Positions 1 to 5,718 of a stretch of 6,267 nt of DNA are shown piece after piece. The stretch covers positions 1 to 6,267 of the forward strand of contig JAGRHX010000125.1 in the NCBI GenBank assembly GCA_020444775.1, in the 5' to 3' direction. Every line of letters begins with the position of its first letter. Positions within the stretch are counted from its first letter, which is position 1. The DNA is from Gammaproteobacteria bacterium. GTDB lineage: Bacteria; Pseudomonadota; Gammaproteobacteria; HK1. Both the position numbers and the translations under genes were made by a program. Below the pieces are notes generated by a model that saw only the letters and a program-made list of their open reading frames with translations, did not search any database and was not told the origin of the DNA.

Positions 1-1
1 C

Positions 2-2224
2 GGCCAGTGGTGTCAGGCTGCCGGCGGCCGCCGCGGTCAGCGCGGCCTGCCCACGGGTATCGACGATCAGCCGGTCCAGACGGGTAACCGGGTCGTGCAA
101 CTGGTCGCGGCTGCGCTTGAAGGCATCCAGTGCCGCGGCCGCCCTACGGTGTCCCCGCTGCAAGGCGTTGCGACGGATCTGGCTACGCGCCTGCGCCAGT
201 CGTTCACGAGCCGTGTGCAGGTGGTGCAAGGCCGCGTCCAGCTGTGCGGCACGCAGCTGCTGACCCGGATCCACGGGAGGTTCAGAGGCGCCTGCAGCCG
301 GGGCCTGGTTCAGCTCCCGGCGCAGCGCATCCAGCTCCAGCGAGGCCGCCTCGTTGACCTTGTCGGCTCGTGACAGGATCTGCAGCGCATCCGCGGCCAG
401 ACGACGATGCGCACGACGGCTCTGCTCGCTGACCTGCGCGCCTTCGGCCGCGTCCGGCCCCCGGGTCTGCTCGCGCACGCTGCCGAGCAGGCCACGCTGT
501 GCCTCGACCAGCTCGTCCAGACGCTGGCCCAGGTCCTGTGGATCGCGTTTGCGCAGACTGTCCTGCAAGGCCAGCAGACGGTCGAGCACGGTCTCAAGAT
601 TGATACGCGCCGCCTCGTTCTCGGGCCGCAGCTCGATGGCGCGTCTGAACCATTCCTGCGCGCTCTGCAGCTGCTCCAGTGCCTGCTCGGGTGCTTGCTC
701 GACCAGCATCTCGGCGTGGCGGGCCGCGGCCCAGCCGAGGTTGTAGGTGGCCCTGAACCGGACGGCCTCGTCGGTCCCGGAGCGCTCACGTACCTCGCCC
801 AGCACCTGTATCGCGCGGCTCAGCTCACCTTCGGCGAGCAAGCGCTGGCCGAGGTTGTAGGCCTCACGCGGGTCCTGGGGAAGCGCATCGTGGGGGGCAT
901 CCGCGTTGTCCGGCGCGGCGTCAGCGCCGCCGGGTGTGGGAACGTCCCGGGTCGATGCCTGCGGCGTCGACGTGGCGGCGGCGGTCGCGTCATCGTGGCG
1001 CTCGGCCGGATTGCCGTTTGCCGCGACTGCCGGTGAGGTCTGCGCGGCATGGCCTGGACGCTGCGCTGTGAGACCCACCGTCAGCATCGCCACCAGCGCG
1101 AGGGTCAGCAACCGGGTGGTCGAACGGGCACGGTTCTGGGGGCCCGGCGAGTCGTTGTCAGCGGCCGCGGCGGCGCGCCGCCGCGGCTGTGCGCGACTGG
1201 TCTCGCGACGTGCCCGCAAGGGGCTGAGCAGCGCCACCAGCAGCGCCAGCAGTGCCAGCAGCAAGGGCACCTGGAAGGCCTCGTGGCGGGCGCTACGGGT
1301 GGTCTGCGTGGTGCGTTCGCCGGCCGCGCGGGTCAGCGGCGCGATGTGTGCTCTGTAGATTGACTCCAGATCGAGCACACCGGTGCCGGCGGGTATGTAA
1401 GCACCGTCGGTGATCAACGCCATCTCGCGCAACAGCTCGCCGTCCAGTCGGCTCACGACCGGGGCGCCTCGGCCGTCGCGCAGCGGCACCCTGGCTCCGG
1501 TGTCGGGATCGGTGACCCGGATCTCGCTGCCGGTCTCGGAGCCAAAGCCGATGGCGAGGATGCGGATGCCACGTTCGGCGGCGGCGCGCGCCGCATCAAG
1601 CGGTATGGAATCGTGATCCTCGCCATCGGTGATCAGCAGGATCGACCGGGCGGCATCGCCGCTCGCGCCAAAGGCCTCGATGGCCTTGCGAATCGGCTCT
1701 TCCAAACGCGTGCCGCCGCGCCGCACGCTGTTCGCGCTCGCACCGTCCAGCGCCAGGCGTAGGAAACCGAAGTCCGGAGTCAACGGCGAGAGAATGCTGG
1801 CACGCCCGGCGAAGGCAATGAGCCCGACCCGGTCGCCGTCCAGCAGTCCGAGCAGGTCGCGCAGCTCCGCCTTGGCACGTTGCAGACGATTGGGGGCGAC
1901 GTCGTCGGCGAGCATGGAGCGCGACACGTCCAGGCAGATCATGATCTCGGCGCTGCTCACCGGGCTGGAGATGGCACGTAGTCCCCACTGTGGTCGCATC
2001 AGGGCGATGCTGCAGGCCACGCCGACCAGGACCAGCGCGCCCAGACGCAGCGCGCGGCGCCAACGTCCGGGCCGCCGCAGCAGTCGTGGTTGCAGATCCG
2101 CGGCGATGAACCGACCCAGCGCGGTTGCGCCGCGTCGCTCCAGCCAGAACAACAACACCGCGAAGCCCGCGACCAGCCACAGCAGACGGGCCCAGCCCGG
2201 CTCGGCGAACACGAAGTCGCTCAT
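2..2224 (-). CDS. VWA-TPR fusion membrane protein (BatB-BatC type), 3' end outside window
   Basis: From ATG at 2222-2224 the frame stays open for 741 codons to the left edge, so the C-terminus is missing. The first ~340 residues resemble BatB: membrane helices at about 11-28 and 59-76 around a strongly basic loop, a VWA domain, and a helix near 321-337. The MIDAS site is complete: D99-V-S101-R-S103, T149 in SPLTPD, and D200 in LITDGEDHD. A basic linker (RARRE, QPRRRAAAA) leads to a fourth helix near 372-389 that looks like a former BatC signal peptide. An Ala/Thr/Pro-rich spacer follows, then TPR helices at about 450-555 (AYNLGQRLLAEGELSRAIQVL, ATYNLGWAAA, WFRRAIELRPENEAARINLE). Residues 556-741 are Ala/Arg/Leu/Gln-rich and probably helical, with no recognised domain. 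By the positive-inside rule, the VWA and TPR parts are both periplasmic. The ATG lacks its own Shine-Dalgarno site and follows the mini-ORF chain. VWA-TPR fusions are known in proteobacterial Bat operons. Confidence 0.9.
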   Translation of the reverse strand, partial: MSDFVFAEPGWARLLWLVAGFAVLLFWLERRGATALGRFIAADLQPRLLRRPGRWRRALRLGALVLVGVACSIALMRPQWGLRAISSPVSSAEIMICLDVSRSMLADDVAPNRLQRAKAELRDLLGLLDGDRVGLIAFAGRASILSPLTPDFGFLRLALDGASANSVRRGGTRLEEPIRKAIEAFGASGDAARSILLITDGEDHDSIPLDAARAAAERGIRILAIGFGSETGSEIRVTDPDTGARVPLRDGRGAPVVSRLDGELLREMALITDGAYIPAGTGVLDLESIYRAHIAPLTRAAGERTTQTTRSARHEAFQVPLLLALLALLVALLSPLRARRETSRAQPRRRAAAAADNDSPGPQNRARSTTRLLTLALVAMLTVGLTAQRPGHAAQTSPAVAANGNPAERHDDATAAATSTPQASTRDVPTPGGADAAPDNADAPHDALPQDPREAYNLGQRLLAEGELSRAIQVLGEVRERSGTDEAVRFRATYNLGWAAARHAEMLVEQAPEQALEQLQSAQEWFRRAIELRPENEAARINLETVLDRLLALQDSLRKRDPQDLGQRLDELVEAQRGLLGSVREQTRGPDAAEGAQVSEQSRRAHRRLAADALQILSRADKVNEAASLELDALRRELNQAPAAGASEPPVDPGQQLRAAQLDAALHHLHTARERLAQARSQIRRNALQRGHRRAAAALDAFKRSRDQLHDPVTRLDRLIVDTRGQAALTAAAAGSLTPLA

Positions 2225-2281
2225 GGCAATACGCTCATGGCAATACGCTCATGGGGATAGCGCTCATGGAAACACACTCAT
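2221..2281 (-). promoter_or_regulatory. Chain of overlapping mini-ORFs leading into the VWA-TPR gene
   Basis: The repeat encodes three tiny minus-strand ORFs. ORF a (2264-2281) reads MSVFP-stop. ORF b (2235-2267) reads MSAIPMSVLP-stop and includes the ATG at 2252 in frame. ORF c (2221-2238) reads MSVLP-stop. Each TGA overlaps the next ATG as ATGA, and the last overlaps the ATG at 2224 that starts the large VWA-TPR gene. The first ATG is in the same frame as that gene, 57 nt upstream, but meets a TGA after five codons. With a Shine-Dalgarno site only before ORF a, the layout suggests stepwise termination and reinitiation. The ORFs are seen directly; their translation is inference. Confidence 0.6.
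2225..2281 (-). repeat. 14-bp tandem repeat carrying start codons
   Basis: Reading the minus strand from 2281 down, the units are ATGAGTGTGTTTCC (14), ATGAGCGCTATCCCC (15), then ATGAGCGTATTGCC twice exactly (14 each). The next bases, ATGAGC at 2224, begin the VWA-TPR gene. Five ATGAG motifs thus sit at 2281, 2267, 2252, 2238 and 2224. The two identical copies suggest recent duplication; the two upstream units are diverged. Confidence 0.92.
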
Positions 2282-2286
2282 GGAAG

Positions 2287-2294
2287 CTCACCTT
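2287..2294 (-). promoter_or_regulatory. Shine-Dalgarno site of the ATG relay
   Basis: AAGGTGAG on the minus strand lies about 7 nt before the first ATG of the relay at 2281. It is the only good ribosome binding site in the gap after batA. It lies 63 nt from the true start of the VWA-TPR gene at 2224, too far to serve it directly. Confidence 0.7.
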
Positions 2295-2304
2295 GCAGAC
2301 CCGC

Positions 2305-3369
2305 TCAGGGCAGGCGTCTGAGCCAGCTGGCCGAAAGCAGCGCGGATGCGCCCAACAGAGCCATGGCCAGGAGCGTGAAGAGCGGATAGTGCTCGGTGTA
2401 CTGCAGGTACCGCAGCTCGCTTATCTCGCTGCGTTCCAGGGTGTCGATGGCCGCGTAGGTGCGGGCCAGGCCATCGATGTCGCGAGCGTTGAAGTACCGC
2501 CCTCCTGTGCGTTCGGCGATCTGCTGCAAGGTCTTCTCGTCGATCTCCACGCGCTGGCGCGTGAGCACGGTGCGGCCGTCGCTCAGGCGGGCCGGCATCG
2601 GTGCGATACCGCTGCTGCCGGCGCCGACGGTGTAGACCTTGATGTGATGCGCGGTGGCCAGCTCCGCGGCCTGTAGCGGCTCCACGTCACCGGCATTGTT
2701 GACCCCATCGGTGAGCAGCACCACGACCTTGGAACGGGCCGGATGCTCACGCAGACGTTCGACGGCCAGCGCCAGTCCCTCACCGATGGCGGTGGCGGCC
2801 TCGGATTCCTCGGTCGCCACCTCCAGATCGCCAAGGATGCTCATGGCGCTGCCGTGATCCAGGGTCAGCGGACAGATGCTGTCGGCGTAGGTGCCGAAGG
2901 CGACGATACCGATGAGATCGTTGGGACGGCCGTTGCCGGCCCTGCCCCCCAGCACGAAGTCCTTGATGACCTCCTTGACGGCGTCAAGACGAGAGACGCT
3001 GTAGTCGTCTTGCACGAAGTCGCGTGCGTTCATGGATCCGGAGCGATCCACCACCAGCATGATGGCGATGCCTTCGCGCTTGACCAATGTGGTCGCGTCG
3101 CCGCTGCGGGGGCCGGCCAGCGCCACCACCAGACTCGCCGCCGCGAGCGCGGTCATCGCCGCGGGCAGCCAGGCGAGCCGGCGACGCAACGAGGCCGGTC
3201 CGAGGTCGACGATGCGCAGGCTGGAGTACTCGACGGACGCCGCTGGCGCGCGTGCCAGTAGATAGACCACCGGCACCAGCAGTGTCAGCAGCAGCAGGCC
3301 GGGATTACGGAATTCGAAGCCGGCCCATGGCAGGCTCAGCGCGGTCGGCAGGGTCAGGCCTTCAAGCAT
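2305..3369 (-). CDS. batA: BatA-type VWA-domain membrane protein
   Basis: This 354-residue protein matches the BatA layout and usual length. Two membrane segments (about 24-40 and 66-86) flank a short basic loop, then a VWA domain spans about 100-290, and a C-terminal membrane helix lies at about 329-349 before the end LRRLP. A complete MIDAS metal site is visible: D108-R-S110-G-S112, T169 in CPLTLD, and D221 in LLTDGVNNAG. The motif TAIGEGLALAVERL is typical of the family. The basic loop between the first two helices suggests that it is cytoplasmic and the VWA domain periplasmic. The start is ATG at 3367-3369, overlapping the preceding stop by 8 nt. Only a weak purine stretch (AGCAGGTG) precedes it, so translation probably depends on coupling to the upstream gene. 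The batA symbol rests on domain layout and gene order. Confidence 0.93.
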   Translation of the reverse strand: MLEGLTLPTALSLPWAGFEFRNPGLLLLTLLVPVVYLLARAPAASVEYSSLRIVDLGPASLRRRLAWLPAAMTALAAASLVVALAGPRSGDATTLVKREGIAIMLVVDRSGSMNARDFVQDDYSVSRLDAVKEVIKDFVLGGRAGNGRPNDLIGIVAFGTYADSICPLTLDHGSAMSILGDLEVATEESEAATAIGEGLALAVERLREHPARSKVVVLLTDGVNNAGDVEPLQAAELATAHHIKVYTVGAGSSGIAPMPARLSDGRTVLTRQRVEIDEKTLQQIAERTGGRYFNARDIDGLARTYAAIDTLERSEISELRYLQYTEHYPLFTLLAMALLGASALLSASWLRRLP

Positions 3370-4594
3370 GCTGCACCTGCTCGTCGCGGGTCTGTTCGAC
3401 GAAGTTGTCCACCGAGCTCAACAGCGAGGCGACCTGCTGGCCGGCCGGCAGATGGCGGGCGAATTTGACCCGATCGGCGATCTGCAGGAATTCGTTCAGG
3501 AAGTGCTTGTGGGTGTCACTGAGATCCGGCGAGCCGGACGCCACGTCGATGAATTCCTCCGAGGTCAGCTCCGGCGCGTGCAGATGGAAGCGGCCCTCCA
3601 GGTAGCGGCGCACCAGATCCGACAGCTCGACGAAGAATCGGTCCATCTCGGCGGCCGAGTCCGGCAACGGACGGGCTTTGAGCGCCGCCAGCCGGGCGCT
3701 GGCAATCTGATAGGGGCTGCGCCGTCGGCCGCGCGCGCGCCACGCGCGCAGCACCAGCAGGCCGACGAGGAGCGCCACGCCCAGCACCGGCAACGCCCAT
3801 AGCCAGCGCGTCGCGGCCGCGACGCTCGGCGCCTCGAGGGGCGGCAGCGGCCCGAGCGCGGGCTCGAGCCCGTCACCGGCGTCGGCGGGCTTGACCGAGC
3901 GCACCTCGAAATCCAGGCGCTCGGTGAGCAGCTCGTAGGCATCTTCGCCCTCGGGTGCCTCGCGCTGTCCCGGCCGACGGTCGACAAACTCGATGATGAT
4001 CGGTGGAATGGCGTGCGCGCCCGAGCGTAGCGTCTGCAGCCTGTATATCTGTTGCCGGACGATCCGGCCCTGGCTGTCGACTCGTTGGGAGGGCGCGAAG
4101 TCGAGGATCGCGAATCGATCCAGGGACTGGCCGAACTCCGGCATCAGGACCTCGACCTCGGCTGGTGCCACGACCGTGATCTGTAGCGACAGGGCATCGC
4201 CGATGCGTGGCTCGGCCGGCTGCAGCCGTAGTGTCGCGACCACCGGGCCGAGCTGAGCGCGGCGGGTCACCGCACCGCTTTCGGACCCGGGTTCGGCGTC
4301 TGCGCTGGCATCCGCCTCGACCTCCTTCCCGGCCTGGGCTCGAGAGTCCGATCTGGCTTCCGACAGGGAATCCACTGGGGACTCCACTGGGGACTGCCCT
4401 GGGGACTCAACTGGGGACCCAACTGGGGCCATGCCCGTCCGGGTGTTGCCGTCCGACGCTCCGCTGCTCGGCTGTGCCGCAACGGGCGCGGCCAGCAGGC
4501 TGACCAGTAGTGTGCCGAGCACGAGGGTGCGCGACAGCATGCGCGGGTGGCACCACCCGCGTGCCGCTGGCGCCGTCGTGCCGCGACCGTTCAC
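3362..4594 (-). CDS. BatD-like / DUF4381-like membrane-anchored protein
   Basis: This 410-residue envelope protein appears to join two modules. Residues 19-40 form a clear signal peptide (hydrophobic LVLGTLLVSLLA, likely cleavage after PVAA). Residues 55-110 are an acidic, Ser/Pro-rich spacer containing a four-residue repeat (SPVE, SPGQ, SPVE, SPVD). Residues 117-235 are beta-rich and resemble the repeated domain of BatD proteins (LRLQPAEPRIGDALSLQITV, later HAIPPIIIEFVDRRPG). A membrane helix spans about 264-284, followed by RAWRARGRRR. The cytoplasmic tail (295-405) has the DUF4381-type pattern ARLAALKARPLP, FFVELSDLVRRYLEGRF and APELTSEEFID. The start is GTG, chosen for the GTGA overlap and a GGAGG site; the alternative ATG at 4540 would give a more compact signal peptide. 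The stop overlaps the next gene by 8 nt. The gene sits where DUF4381 proteins usually lie in these operons. Precise function is unknown; it could link the periplasmic VWA proteins to cytoplasmic DUF58/MoxR. Confidence 0.85.
   Translation of the reverse strand: MNGRGTTAPAARGWCHPRMLSRTLVLGTLLVSLLAAPVAAQPSSGASDGNTRTGMAPVGSPVESPGQSPVESPVDSLSEARSDSRAQAGKEVEADASADAEPGSESGAVTRRAQLGPVVATLRLQPAEPRIGDALSLQITVVAPAEVEVLMPEFGQSLDRFAILDFAPSQRVDSQGRIVRQQIYRLQTLRSGAHAIPPIIIEFVDRRPGQREAPEGEDAYELLTERLDFEVRSVKPADAGDGLEPALGPLPPLEAPSVAAATRWLWALPVLGVALLVGLLVLRAWRARGRRRSPYQIASARLAALKARPLPDSAAEMDRFFVELSDLVRRYLEGRFHLHAPELTSEEFIDVASGSPDLSDTHKHFLNEFLQIADRVKFARHLPAGQQVASLLSSVDNFVEQTRDEQVQHA
4371..4430 (-). repeat. 12-bp in-frame tandem repeat, five units
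   Basis: Five contiguous 12-bp units lie on the plus strand: TCCACTGGGGAC twice exactly, then TGCCCTGGGGAC, TCAACTGGGGAC and CCAACTGGGGCC. In the minus-strand protein each unit is four residues of the type S-P-V-E/D, placed in the spacer between the signal peptide and the folded domain. The unit is a multiple of three, so changes in copy number would alter spacer length without breaking the frame. Confidence 0.9.
4542..4561 (-). promoter_or_regulatory. Inverted repeat just upstream of the alternative ATG
   Basis: CGCGGGTGG and CCACCCGCG form a perfect 9-bp inverted repeat around a 2-nt centre, so the folded RNA would have about an 8-bp GC-rich stem and a 4-nt loop. It ends one base before the ATG at 4538-4540 and lies within the coding sequence if the GTG at 4594 is used. 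It would block initiation at the ATG, supporting the GTG. Whether it has a regulatory role is inference. Confidence 0.4.
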
Positions 4595-5634
4595 CGACGC
4601 TGCCTCCGTTCGCGCATCTTGAAGAAGCGGATCAACGGCTCGACGATGGAGCGCGAGGCATCGACGTGGATGAAATCCATGCCGCGTCGACGCAGACGAC
4701 GCTCTAGCTGCTCGATACGCGCGCTCGCGTTCTGCTCGAGCTGTTCGCGAAAGGCCTTGGAGCTGGTGTCGTAGAGCCTCGCGACACCGGTCTCGGCGTC
4801 CTGCAGCGCAATCATGCCGACGTCGGGCACGCTGAGCTCGCGAGGATCGCTGACCAGGACCGCAATCACGTCATGACGCCGATTCGCCGCGGACAGCGCA
4901 TTCTCGAAATCGTCGTCCAGGAAATCGCTGACGACAAAGCACACCGTGCGACGTTTGCTGACCGACAGGAAGAACTCGAGGGCCCGGCTGATGCTGGTCG
5001 ATTCGCGGGCCGCGCGAAGCCGGCGCCGATGCCGCGCCCGGAAGCGTGCCAACAGGCGGCCAGCCGGGCCGTCCTGCGTGGTCCGCCCCGCGTCTTGCTC
5101 GCTGGCCGGCCGTGGGCGCGGGGGGCGTGGTGGAGATCGTGTCGAGGCGGCGTCGCCAGCGGTTTCGATGGCCTCGCCGTGGGCGAGCACCTCGCGAACC
5201 ACGCGCAACGCGTGCCGGTAGCCCTTGCGCGGCGGAATGTACTGCTCGACCTCGCCGTGGAACAGCAGCAGGCCGACCTTGTCATCGTTGTAGGTGGCCG
5301 AGAAGGCGAGCAGCGCGCACAGCTCGGCAGCCGCCTCACGCTTGCTACGTGTCAGCGAGCCGAAACCTTGGGAGGCCGAGATATCGGCCATGATCATCAA
5401 GGTGAGCTGGCGTTCCTCGACATAGCGCTTGACGTAGGGTTCGCCGGCCCGCGCGGTCACGTTCCAGTCGATCGTGCGCACGTCGTCGCCCGGTATGTAC
5501 GGTCGGACCTCCTCGAACTCTATCCCGGAGCCGCGGAACACCGAGACGTATTCGCCGGCCAGCACGTCGGCGACCTGGCGACCGGTGCGGACCTGGATTT
5601 CTCGGACTCTGCGGATGATCTCGGCGGCGAGCAT
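4591..5634 (-). CDS. DUF58 domain protein (MoxR partner)
   Basis: This 347-residue protein carries the DUF58 signature at about residues 29-76: YVSVFRGSGIEFEEVRPY, then PGDDVRTIDWNVTARAGEP and VKRYVEERQL. A degenerate VWA-like fold follows, with a D-x-S-x-S motif at D84-S86-S88 (ADISAS) and a second conserved strand VCFVVSDFLDDD near 231-242. No signal peptide or membrane segment is visible, so it should be cytoplasmic. DUF58 proteins are nearly always encoded directly after a moxR gene, as here. Residues about 157-212 form a low-complexity Pro/Arg-rich insert (SPPRPPRPRP, then RARHRRRLRAAR) between conserved segments that are usually close together. The C-terminus is also very basic (RERRQRR). 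The start is ATG at 5632-5634, since the sequence from MLAAEIIRRVREI is typical of the family. The stop overlaps the next start as GTGA, implying translational coupling. Confidence 0.95.
   Translation of the reverse strand: MLAAEIIRRVREIQVRTGRQVADVLAGEYVSVFRGSGIEFEEVRPYIPGDDVRTIDWNVTARAGEPYVKRYVEERQLTLMIMADISASQGFGSLTRSKREAAAELCALLAFSATYNDDKVGLLLFHGEVEQYIPPRKGYRHALRVVREVLAHGEAIETAGDAASTRSPPRPPRPRPASEQDAGRTTQDGPAGRLLARFRARHRRRLRAARESTSISRALEFFLSVSKRRTVCFVVSDFLDDDFENALSAANRRHDVIAVLVSDPRELSVPDVGMIALQDAETGVARLYDTSSKAFREQLEQNASARIEQLERRLRRRGMDFIHVDASRSIVEPLIRFFKMRERRQRR
4603..4607 (-). promoter_or_regulatory. Ribosome binding site selecting the GTG start at 4594
   Basis: GGAGG on the minus strand ends 8 nt before the GTG at 4592-4594. 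This is good spacing and decides in favour of the GTG start over the later ATG at 4538-4540, which has no comparable site. It lies inside the end of the DUF58 gene. Confidence 0.65.
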
Positions 5635-5718
5635 GGACCTTGCGAAACGTGAACCGGCGTGATGACGTTGCTGAATCGGTCAGCAGGTGGCGTCGATGAC
5701 CATGGGGTGGCTGTTCTC
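5635..5718 (-). other. 84-nt spacer between moxR and the DUF58 gene
   Basis: This is one of only two real gaps in the operon. On the minus strand it holds a 7-codon reading frame (MVIDATC, 5680-5703) whose TGA lies within a small inverted repeat, TGCTGA-CCGAT-TCAGCA (5669-5685, 6-bp stem, 5-nt loop). No T-run follows, so it is not a convincing intrinsic terminator. AAGGT just before the ATG at 5634 can serve as a weak, closely spaced ribosome binding site for the DUF58 gene. No -10/-35 promoter is recognisable. Confidence 0.4.

Noticed and set aside
407..1036. Long plus-strand open frame (209 codons)
   Set aside because: Antisense to the VWA-TPR gene, whose minus frame shows clear TPR motifs here. 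It has no recognisable domain and an Arg/Gly/Ala-rich translation typical of antisense frames in GC-rich DNA.
1596..2180. Minus-strand open frame of 194 codons in another frame
   Set aside because: It is a frame-shifted shadow of the VWA-TPR gene. The correct frame gives DVSRS, SPLTPD and LITDGEDHD; this one gives only Arg/Ala/Gly-rich sequence.
2225..2281. CRISPR-like or transposon end repeats
   Set aside because: The units are 14 bp, contiguous and without spacers, and each begins with a start codon. No terminal inverted repeats, transposase or cas genes are present.
1629..2321. Plus-strand open frame of 230 codons
   Set aside because: Runs antisense to the VWA domain with its intact MIDAS motifs. 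The translation is Ser/Arg-rich low complexity with no domain.
2743..3261. Plus-strand open frame of 172 codons
   Set aside because: Antisense to the BatA VWA domain; His/Gln/Gly/Ala-rich with no domain.
4873..5652. Plus-strand open frame of 259 codons
   Set aside because: Antisense to the DUF58 gene, whose signature motifs are unmistakable. No ribosome binding site or domain is seen.
5669..5685. Possible intrinsic terminator after moxR
   Set aside because: The stem is only 6 bp and no T-run follows on the minus strand, and the operon plainly continues.
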